12,266 bases of DNA, from positions 1 to 12,266 of the forward strand of contig CAYOAD010000124.1 in NCBI GenBank assembly GCA_964401845.1, written 5' to 3'. This document shows, in pieces, positions 1 to 5,505 of this stretch; the first letter of the stretch is position 1; the number at the start of each line of letters is the position of its first letter. The stretch is from CAYFKJ01 sp964401845 (lineage in GTDB: Bacteria; Pseudomonadota; Alphaproteobacteria; UBA2966). The notes under the pieces are model-generated. The model searched no databases. It was not told the DNA's origin and worked only from the letters and a program-made list of their open reading frames with translations. A program made the translations under genes and the position numbers.

Positions 1-426
1 CTCGTCCAGCGGCAACAGGATCTCGCCCCGGCCGCTGATGCGTTCCGGGACTGCCAGGCGCAACTCGCGCGGCACCAGCGGCACCGGCTTGTCCATGAAA
101 ACGTCGTAATGCTCAAAACGTTTTTCGAAACCCATCTCCAGGATGTCGACAAATCCCTCGGTCGTCAGGAAGGCCGTCTTCGCGCCCTTGCGTTCGATCA
201 ACGCATTGGTCGCCAGCGTCGTGCCGTGAACGAAAATACCGACATCGCCCGCGTCGATGCCGGCATCTGCCAACAGAATTTCCACGGCGCTGATGACGCC
301 GAGTTCGGGCCGGCTGGGCGTGGTGAGAACCTTGGCGGTGTAGCGGCCGGCAGGTGTATCGAGCACGGCGTCCGTGAAGGTGCCGCCGATGTCGGCGGCA
401 AGGCGATGGCTGGCGGTCGTTGACAT
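1..426 (-). CDS. Hydantoinase/oxoprolinase family protein, N-terminal part (HyuA-like), cut by window edge
   Basis: The first 142 codons are present and the frame is still open at base 1. Family members are ATP-dependent hydrolases of cyclic amides (hydantoins, 5-oxoproline) or related carboxylases, usually about 650-700 residues or longer, often working with a HyuB-type partner. The start is typical: residues 10-19 (ADIGGTFTD) form the ASKHA-type phosphate loop of the Hydant_A_N domain, and HGTTLATNALIERKGAK at 67-83 is the conserved second motif, followed by TTEGFVDILEMG. ATG at 426 is the only sensible start, although only a weak purine-rich SD precedes it. The gene is divergent from the kynureninase-like gene at 530 and shares its upstream region. 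The substrate cannot be told from this fragment, and the C-terminal part and any hyuB lie outside the window. Family assignment is firm; the exact reaction is not. Confidence 0.93.
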   Translation of the reverse strand, partial: MSTTASHRLAADIGGTFTDAVLDTPAGRYTAKVLTTPSRPELGVISAVEILLADAGIDAGDVGIFVHGTTLATNALIERKGAKTAFLTTEGFVDILEMGFEKRFEHYDVFMDKPVPLVPRELRLAVPERISGRGEILLPLDE

Positions 427-529
427 GGAGGGCAGGGCATCCGGAAAATTGCAATGATACGTCAATATTGCAAGAAAATTTCATATTTGCAATATTGGAA
501 AATCCCCATTGAAACTGTAGAAGTTCACC
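427..529. promoter_or_regulatory. Divergent promoter/operator region between hyuA-like and kynureninase-like genes
   Basis: This 103-bp gap is clearly more AT-rich than the coding DNA around it. The box TTGCAA occurs three times at exact 19-bp intervals (449-454, 468-473, 487-492). The two inner boxes lie inside a perfect 11-bp inverted repeat, CAATATTGCAA (463-473) and TTGCAATATTG (487-497). Its 8-bp core CAATATTG is itself palindromic. The layout suggests cooperative binding of one regulator controlling both divergent genes. Lrp/AsnC-type regulators (the KynR family) and MarR- or GntR-type regulators are candidates, but no regulator gene lies next to the site and the assignment is inference. 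I see no convincing sigma-70 -35/-10 pair. Confidence 0.6.
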
Positions 530-1789
530 ATGACCGATTTAAAACCGATGACGCCGGCTGACTGCCGAGCGCTGGACGCCGCCGATCCGCTGGCGGGATA
601 CCGGGAACGATTTTCCCTACCGGCGTCGGGCGCTTTGCATTTCGACGCCAATTCCATCGGCGCCATGCCGGCGGATGCGCCGGCGCGGGTAGCCAGGTTG
701 ATGGCGGAGGGTTGGCGCGAACTGAGCCGCCGTGGCTGGTCCGAGCTCGACTGGCTGGACAAGCCCAAGGCGCTGGGCGCGGGCATCGCCCATCTGCTCG
801 GCGCCGCGCCGGACGACGTCATCGTTTGCGACAACACGACCATCAACCTGTTCAAGATCCTCAGCTACGCCTGGCGCATCCGCGAAAACGGTTCGGTCAT
901 GCTCACCGAAGCGCATAACTTTCCCACCGACCTCTTTGTGGCGGAAGGATTGGAGAGATGGCTGCGGGAGATGGGCAGTGACTGCCGGCTGGTGTTGGCC
1001 GAAACACCGGAAGACGTCCTGCGCGCACTCAACGCGGAGACGGCGATCCTCTATCTCACACATACCGATTACCGCAACAGCCGGCGCTGGGACATGGCGG
1101 CGCTCACCAAAGCCGCCCACGACAATGGTGCCCTGGCCGTCTGGGACCTTTCGCATTCCGCTGGTGCACTGGAGATCGACCTGATGGGCGCCGGCGCCGA
1201 TTTCGCGGTGGGTTGCGGTTATAAGTACCTCTGCGGCGGTCCTGGTTCGCCAGCCTACCTCTACATGCACCCCCGTGTGCAGGATCGCGCCTGGCCAGGC
1301 ATTGCCGGCTGGATGGGACACGCCGACTTCGGCGCCTTCGCCCCTTCTTTTGAGCCTCATGCCGGGGTCGTCGGCCAGGCCACGGGGACACCCCCGGTCA
1401 TCGCAAACGAGGTATTTGCTGCCGCCGTCGACATCTGGCGAGAGGTCCGCATTGACGACGTCGCAGCTAAACACAAGTCGCTCAGCACCACGGCGATCCG
1501 TTTGCTGGAACAGGAATGCGGGGACTTGGGCGTTCGCGTCATCTCGCCCGGCAACTACGACGAACAGGGTGGGCATGTCGCCTTCGAAAGTCCGGGTGCC
1601 GGTTCGGTCTGTGAAGCCTTGTTCGACCGGGGAATGATTTGTTCTTTCCGCAAACCGGCCGCTCTGCGGCTTGGTCTCGGGCCGCTCTACCACAGTCATG
1701 AGGATATCTGGCGCGGCGTCCAGTTGCTCAAGGAGGTGCTGACGAGTGAAGCCTGGCGCGATCCCAAGTATGAGAAATTCGCAATCTGA
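530..1789 (+). CDS. kynU: Kynureninase-like PLP-dependent hydrolase (aminotransferase class V fold)
   Basis: The 419-residue protein matches kynureninase in length and motif order. Kynureninase cleaves L-kynurenine (or 3-hydroxykynurenine) to anthranilate (or 3-hydroxyanthranilate) plus alanine in tryptophan degradation. Visible elements are FDANSIG (38-44, usual GNSLG), DNTTINLFK (101-109), FPTD (131-134), DYRNSRRWDM (180-189, usual NYRTG-type), WDLSHSAGA (205-213, PLP-binding Asp206 and His209), GCGYKYLCGG (228-237, Schiff-base Lys232 preceded by Tyr231), GWMGH (260-264), GT at 286-287 and LRLGLGPLYHSHEDIW (379-394). Catalytic and cofactor residues look intact, but several substrate-side motifs are altered. 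No other kynurenine-pathway gene is in the window and the divergent neighbour is a hydantoinase-type gene, so a related substrate is possible. The start has no strong SD. The stop lies 6 bp from the convergent kinase stop. Confidence 0.88.
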   Translation: MTDLKPMTPADCRALDAADPLAGYRERFSLPASGALHFDANSIGAMPADAPARVARLMAEGWRELSRRGWSELDWLDKPKALGAGIAHLLGAAPDDVIVCDNTTINLFKILSYAWRIRENGSVMLTEAHNFPTDLFVAEGLERWLREMGSDCRLVLAETPEDVLRALNAETAILYLTHTDYRNSRRWDMAALTKAAHDNGALAVWDLSHSAGALEIDLMGAGADFAVGCGYKYLCGGPGSPAYLYMHPRVQDRAWPGIAGWMGHADFGAFAPSFEPHAGVVGQATGTPPVIANEVFAAAVDIWREVRIDDVAAKHKSLSTTAIRLLEQECGDLGVRVISPGNYDEQGGHVAFESPGAGSVCEALFDRGMICSFRKPAALRLGLGPLYHSHEDIWRGVQLLKEVLTSEAWRDPKYEKFAI

Positions 1790-1795
1790 GGGGAG

Positions 1796-3130
1796 TTAGG
1801 CCGGTAGCCGCACCAGGGCGCGCAAGCCGCCCAACGGAGCATCGGAGAGGATGATATCGCCGCCGTGGCTGCGCACGACGTCCCGGGCGATGGCGAGGCC
1901 CAATCCGGTGCCGCCGGTTTCGGGGTTGCGCGATTCATCGAGCCGTTTGAAGGGCTGGAAAACTTCGGTTCGTTGCTCCGCCGGGATACCCGGTCCGTCG
2001 TCATCGACCGCAACTTCGAGGTAATCACCCTCCCGCGATAGCGTAACCTTCACGTGCTCGGCGTGGCGGCCAGCATTGTTGATGAGGTTGGCGAGACAGC
2101 GTTTGAAGGCGACCGGCCGGACGAAGGCAAGATATCCTTCATCCTGTTTGGGCGCGAGACCGTCGGTGTCGATCACCAGATCGCCACCCTGGCGCTTGGC
2201 CTCGTCGACGACATCGCCGACCAGCCTCGCTAGGTCGACTTCCGCCGTCACCTCGGTGTCCTGACCGCGAGCGAAAGCGAGATAGCCGTCAATCATGCGC
2301 TCCATGTCGCTGATGTCGGAATTGAGGCTGGCGAGGTCTTCGCCGCCGTCCAGCATGGCGAGTTGCAGCTTCATGCGGGTGAGCGGTGTCCGCAGATCGT
2401 GGCTGACGCCCGCCAACATTTCCGTGCGCTGGTCGATTTGCCGTTCAATCCGGTCGCGCATGCGCGTGAAGGCGACGGCGGCTTGGCGCACTTCCGTCGC
2501 CCCGGACGGCTTGAGATCCGGCGCTTCCTGTCCCTTTCCGAAACGGTCAGCTGCCTCTGCCAGCCGGCGGATCGGTCTGATTTGGTTGCGCAGGAACAGA
2601 ATGGCGATGGTCAACAGGATCAGCGACGCGCCGACCATCCACATGACGAAGATATAGGTGGTGGGGCTGGAAACCCGCTTGCGCGGGGTCAGGATGCGCA
2701 ATAGGCCGTGTTTCAGCTGTACGCGAACTTCGACATTTTCACCGTAGGTCGCTGTGTCGATTCGGTAGGGCCGGTGGATCCGTTCGTCCAACGCGCCATT
2801 CAGCATGCGGTCGAGAATTCGATTGGTGACCGAAGCGGATTGCGGTTCATTAGGCAGTATTTCGCCCGGCAGAAAAGTCGCCTGGATCTGCATGTTCTCC
2901 ATCAATTGTCCGGCGAGGTCGGCCGACAGATCGCCGTTGGGCGTGCCGGCTTGAAGATCGATGATGGTGGCGATGTCGCCCGCCAAACCCAGGGCGAGGC
3001 GGCGGGTGACCGAATCCCAGTGCCGTTCGTAAAAGACGTAGGTGGCGATGACCTGAAGCAGGATCACGGGCGTGACGATGATGGCCAGCGCCCGGCCAAA
3101 CAGCGTCGTCGGTAGGAAACGTTTCAGCAT
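1796..3130 (-). CDS. EnvZ-like membrane sensor histidine kinase
   Basis: This 444-residue transmembrane kinase senses a signal and phosphorylates the response regulator encoded just upstream. The order is TM1 at about 11-34, a periplasmic sensor of about 120 residues, TM2 at about 157-180, HAMP at about 181-233, then the H-box GVSHDLRTPLTRMK with phosphoacceptor His244. The catalytic domain follows: N-box NLINNA (348-353), G1 DDGPGIP (377-383), F-box FQPFKR (391-396) and G2 GGTGLGLAI (406-414). All ATP-binding boxes are intact. The periplasmic segment shows no domain I recognise. The ATG at 3130 lies 31 bp after the regulator stop and has no clear SD, so translation may depend on the upstream gene. 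It is the last gene of the MarR-regulator-kinase operon. The input signal is unknown. Confidence 0.95.
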   Translation of the reverse strand: MLKRFLPTTLFGRALAIIVTPVILLQVIATYVFYERHWDSVTRRLALGLAGDIATIIDLQAGTPNGDLSADLAGQLMENMQIQATFLPGEILPNEPQSASVTNRILDRMLNGALDERIHRPYRIDTATYGENVEVRVQLKHGLLRILTPRKRVSSPTTYIFVMWMVGASLILLTIAILFLRNQIRPIRRLAEAADRFGKGQEAPDLKPSGATEVRQAAVAFTRMRDRIERQIDQRTEMLAGVSHDLRTPLTRMKLQLAMLDGGEDLASLNSDISDMERMIDGYLAFARGQDTEVTAEVDLARLVGDVVDEAKRQGGDLVIDTDGLAPKQDEGYLAFVRPVAFKRCLANLINNAGRHAEHVKVTLSREGDYLEVAVDDDGPGIPAEQRTEVFQPFKRLDESRNPETGGTGLGLAIARDVVRSHGGDIILSDAPLGGLRALVRLPA

Positions 3131-3161
3131 GCCAGCATTTGCGGCTCGAGACGGCCGGCGC

Positions 3162-3848
3162 TCAGCCGGGCCTCAATACATAGCCTTCGCCCCATACGGT
3201 TTGCAAATATCGCGGATTGCGCGGGTCGGCTTCGATCTTACGCCGCAATCGGGCGATTTGCACATCCACGGCGCGTTCGCTGGCGCCGCCGCCATGTTCA
3301 CTGATCTCGCCGCGGCTGATTGTTTGGCCGACACGTTCGGCGAACAGACGCAGGATCGACACCTCGCCCGAGGTCAGCCGAATCCCCTCGTCACCCTGCC
3401 GCAGTTCGCCGCGCTCCGGGTCGAAAACGAAATCGCCCATCGTCAGGGGCCGAGTCGGCGCCACCGGCATAGCCGGCGCCGCGCGGCGCAACAGACTTTG
3501 GATGCGCAATACCAGCTCTCGCGGCTCGAACGGTTTCGCCAGGTAGTCGTCGGCGCCGTGTTCCAGGCCGGCAATCCGGTCGTCCGCTTCGCCCATGGCC
3601 GTCAGCATCAGGATCGGCACGGCCGACCGGTCGCGCTGTGATTTCGTGAACTCCAGGCCGGTTTCGCCGGGCATCATGACGTCGACGACCAGGAGATCGA
3701 ACTCCAGACCCTGCATGCGCCGCCGGGCATCTGCGGCATCCTCGGCGGTGCTGACCCGGAAACCGTTCTTGGCGAGATAATCGCCCAGCAGTTCGCGCAA
3801 GCGCGTGTCGTCGTCGATAACCAGAATATGCGGGGCGAACTCGCTCAT
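3162..3848 (-). CDS. petR: OmpR-family two-component response regulator (PetR-like)
   Basis: This 228-residue DNA-binding response regulator is the likely partner of the downstream kinase. The receiver domain (about 6-120) has the acidic pair Asp12/Asp13, phosphoacceptor Asp56 in VVDVMMPGETG, Thr83 and Lys105 in LAKPFEPREL. A winged-helix trans_reg_C domain spans about 135-226, with RAVDVQIARLRRKIE as recognition helix and TVWGEGYVL as wing. It starts 6 bp after the MarR gene stop, so the two are almost certainly co-transcribed. The MarR plus OmpR pair recalls PetP/PetR of Rhodobacter capsulatus, where PetR is needed for respiratory and photosynthetic growth. The symbol rests on this gene-pair resemblance rather than an alignment; family and domain calls are certain. 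Confidence 0.93.
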   Translation of the reverse strand: MSEFAPHILVIDDDTRLRELLGDYLAKNGFRVSTAEDAADARRRMQGLEFDLLVVDVMMPGETGLEFTKSQRDRSAVPILMLTAMGEADDRIAGLEHGADDYLAKPFEPRELVLRIQSLLRRAAPAMPVAPTRPLTMGDFVFDPERGELRQGDEGIRLTSGEVSILRLFAERVGQTISRGEISEHGGGASERAVDVQIARLRRKIEADPRNPRYLQTVWGEGYVLRPG

Positions 3849-3854
3849 GGCATT

Positions 3855-4349
3855 CTAGCGTCCGCGAAAGGAACTCCGCACCGCGTCGCGGTCCGCTTCG
3901 TTGATCAGGCCCATGAGAACCTTGCGGTAGCCCTCCACGGCCTCGGCGCCGGCCTCCCGGTAGGCTCGGGCCACCCGGCTCTGCTGGGGCCGGGAGAGCT
4001 GGCGCTCCAGCCGGGTGCCGCTTTCGGTGAGGTAAAGCAGGCGCTGGCGGCGGTCCTCCAGGCCCTTTTGCTGCTCGACGAAGCCGCGCTCGATCAACTG
4101 CGAGAGAACGCGGCTGAGCGACTGCTTGGTGATGCGCAGGATGCCCAGGAGGTCGGCCACCGACATGGCCGGATTGCGGCCGATGAAGTGGATGGCCCGG
4201 TGGTGGGCGCGGCCGAAATTGTATTCCTTGAGGATTTCGTCGGGATCACTGGTGAAGTCACGGTAGGCGTAAAACAACAGTTCGATACCCTGGCGAAGTT
4301 CCTCCTCACGAAGGAAAAGCGGGTTGGCACTGGATTTTATGTCAGTCAT
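3855..4349 (-). CDS. petP: MarR-family transcriptional regulator (PetP-like)
   Basis: This 164-residue winged-helix regulator has helices forming the dimer interface at both ends, an HTH at about 62-92 (MSVADLLGILRITKQSLSRV) and the MarR wing signature DRRQRLLYLTESG at 99-111. The segment EYNFGRAHHRAIHFIGRNP (42-60) precedes the HTH. It is first in an operon with the response regulator (6-bp gap) and kinase and divergent from ilvE. The length and the link to an OmpR-type regulator agree with PetP of Rhodobacter, which is the basis for the symbol. No SD precedes ATG 4349. A -10-like TATATG lies on the minus strand at 4360-4355, so the mRNA might be leaderless. An inverted repeat covers the start codon and could mediate autorepression. 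Ligand unknown. Confidence 0.9.
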   Translation of the reverse strand: MTDIKSSANPLFLREEELRQGIELLFYAYRDFTSDPDEILKEYNFGRAHHRAIHFIGRNPAMSVADLLGILRITKQSLSRVLSQLIERGFVEQQKGLEDRRQRLLYLTESGTRLERQLSRPQQSRVARAYREAGAEAVEGYRKVLMGLINEADRDAVRSSFRGR

Positions 4350-4358
4350 GTTGACATA
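4338..4358. promoter_or_regulatory. Inverted repeat over the MarR start codon, candidate autoregulatory operator
   Basis: TATGTCA (4338-4344) and TGACATA (4352-4358) form a perfect 7-bp inverted repeat with a 7-bp spacer that contains the ATG of the MarR gene. A second, shorter inverted repeat (GTCAT 4345-4349, ATGAC 4360-4364) is nested with it. A dyad this size near a MarR gene start is the usual pattern of MarR autorepression. That it binds this protein, or the response regulator, is inference. Confidence 0.45.
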
Positions 4359-4539
4359 TATGACTTACAATGTTACGTATTGCAAGATGAAACGTCAGAA
4401 TGTTGCGTAAACGAGTGGTGATTGCGACATAAAAATACCCTGGCGTCATTCTCTCGGACCGATCGGAATTCGGACGGTTCGGCCAAGGCTCAACCCAACA
4501 CGGCTCCGCACGGCAGCGTGCGACCCGGAGGATACGACG
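4350..4539. promoter_or_regulatory. Divergent regulatory region between MarR gene and ilvE
   Basis: On the plus strand a perfect -35 TTGACA (4351-4356) is followed after 17 bp by TACGTA (4374-4379) preceded by TGT, a poor -10 with an extended-10 element. If used, it gives ilvE a leader of roughly 150 nt. On the minus strand TTGCAA (4385-4380) and TATATG (4360-4355) could form a MarR promoter, with a 19-bp spacer. A near-perfect 11-bp direct repeat, AATGTTACGTA (4369-4379) and AATGTTGCGTA (4399-4409), has a 30-bp period. A 6-bp GC hairpin (4507-4512 with 4517-4522) stands just before the ilvE SD. The stretch at 4410-4500 shows nothing convincing. Confidence 0.45.
4527..4532 (+). promoter_or_regulatory. 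Strong ribosome binding site of ilvE
   Basis: GGAGGA lies 7 nt before ATG 4540 and fixes the ilvE start. It is one of only two SDs this strong in the window, the other being GGGAGG before the carboxyltransferase. CTCC at 4504-4507 can pair with GGAG at 4527-4530 across an inner hairpin, so the site might be masked in the folded leader. Confidence 0.8.
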
Positions 4540-5430
4540 ATGACGACACCAAGTTTTGACGACCGCGAAGGCTTCATCTGGTTCAACGGCGAAATGCTGC
4601 CGTGGCGCAGTGTGCAGCCGCACGTACTGACACACGGTCTGCATTACGGCTCGTCGGTATTCGAGGGTGAACGCGCATACAACGGCGAGATTTTCAAGCT
4701 CACCGAACATACCGAGCGGCTGCATTATTCCGCCGATACGCTGGGCATGAAAATTCCCTACTCGGTGGCCGAGATCGATCAGGCCTGCAAGGAAGTGATG
4801 GCGGCCAACCACATTGTCGACGGCTACATCCGCCCGGTGGCCTGGCGCGGCAGCGAAATGATGGCCGTGTCGGCTCAGCACACGACGATTCACCTGGCCA
4901 TCGCGGCCTGGCCCTGGCCGGCCTATTTCACGCCGGAAGCGCGCATGCAGGGCATTACCATCAAAACGGCCGACTGGCGACGGCCGCCGCCGGAAACGGC
5001 GCCGGTGTTCGCCAAGGCGGCGGGCCTTTACATGATCGCCACGATGTCCAAGCACCAGGCCGAGGCCGAGGGCTATCAGGATGCCCTGATGCTCGATTGG
5101 CGCGGCCGCATCGCCGAATGCACGGGCGCCAATATCTTTTTCGTGATGGACGGGGTGCTGCACACGCCGACGCCGGATTGCTTTCTCGACGGCATCACGC
5201 GGCGCACGGTCATCGAACTGGCCAAGGCGCGGGGCTATGAGATCGTCGACCGGGCCATCATGCCCGACGAGCTCTCGAAGGCCCAGGAGGTCTTCATTGC
5301 CGGCACCGCGGTGGAGGTCACGCCCATCGCCAAGATCGACGAGCGTGAATTCGAGGTCGGCGAGATCACCAAGCAGATGATGCAGGACTACGATGCCCTG
5401 GTCCGCCGCCAGGCGGTGGCCGCGGCCTAA
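4540..5430 (+). CDS. ilvE: Branched-chain-amino-acid aminotransferase (PLP fold type IV)
   Basis: The 296-residue cytosolic enzyme exchanges the amino group between glutamate and the keto acids of valine, leucine and isoleucine. N-terminal motifs are FIWFNGEMLPW and HGLHYGSSVFEGERAY (32-47). The Schiff-base lysine is Lys159 in VFAKAAGLYM, which matches Lys159 of E. coli IlvE in number. The cofactor Glu193 is in IAECTGANIFF, followed by LDGITRRTVIELA and the phosphate-binding FIAGTAVEVTPI (252-263). Length is typical of the family. The ATG at 4540 follows a perfect SD, and an intrinsic terminator follows the stop, so it looks like a single-gene unit. It is divergent from the MarR/two-component operon and may be one of its targets, but that is inference. 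A D-amino-acid aminotransferase role is less likely given the EGERAY and GTAVEVTP motifs. Confidence 0.94.
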   Translation: MTTPSFDDREGFIWFNGEMLPWRSVQPHVLTHGLHYGSSVFEGERAYNGEIFKLTEHTERLHYSADTLGMKIPYSVAEIDQACKEVMAANHIVDGYIRPVAWRGSEMMAVSAQHTTIHLAIAAWPWPAYFTPEARMQGITIKTADWRRPPPETAPVFAKAAGLYMIATMSKHQAEAEGYQDALMLDWRGRIAECTGANIFFVMDGVLHTPTPDCFLDGITRRTVIELAKARGYEIVDRAIMPDELSKAQEVFIAGTAVEVTPIAKIDEREFEVGEITKQMMQDYDALVRRQAVAAA

Positions 5431-5442
5431 CCAGCCAGCATT

Positions 5443-5463
5443 GTTAGGGGTCAGACCCTTAAC
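5443..5463 (+). repeat. Short inverted repeat (stem-loop) between ilvE and its terminator
   Basis: A 9-bp stem (GTTAGGGGT at 5443-5451 with ACCCTTAAC at 5455-5463, one G-T wobble) closes over a CAG loop. It lies 12 bp after the ilvE stop and 11 bp before the terminator stem. The core GGGTCAGACCC is the kind of compact palindrome often found dispersed between proteobacterial genes, so it may be one copy of a repeat family. No second copy was noticed in this window. Confidence 0.5.
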
Positions 5464-5474
5464 GAAGGTTGAGG

Positions 5475-5503
5475 GAGGCGGTCTTCGGGCCGCCTCTTTT
5501 TTT
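5475..5503 (+). terminator. Rho-independent terminator of ilvE
   Basis: A 9-bp stem pairs 5475-5483 (GAGGCGGTC) with 5488-5496 (GGCCGCCTC) and closes with a UUCG tetraloop on a C-G pair, followed directly by seven T residues (5497-5503). This is a near-ideal intrinsic terminator for plus-strand transcription. On the minus strand the hairpin is not followed by a T run, so it should not terminate the convergent desaturase transcript, whose stop codon ends at 5506. Confidence 0.93.
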
Positions 5504-5505
5504 GT

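Noticed and set aside
617..1699. A 360-codon open frame on the minus strand within the kynureninase-like gene
   Set aside because: It is a shadow of the sense gene, with no motif and no upstream SD.
4342..5163. A 273-codon minus-strand frame across the MarR-ilvE gap and into ilvE
   Set aside because: It is opposite a clear ilvE, full of His and Arg, and runs through the regulatory region; no domain is visible.
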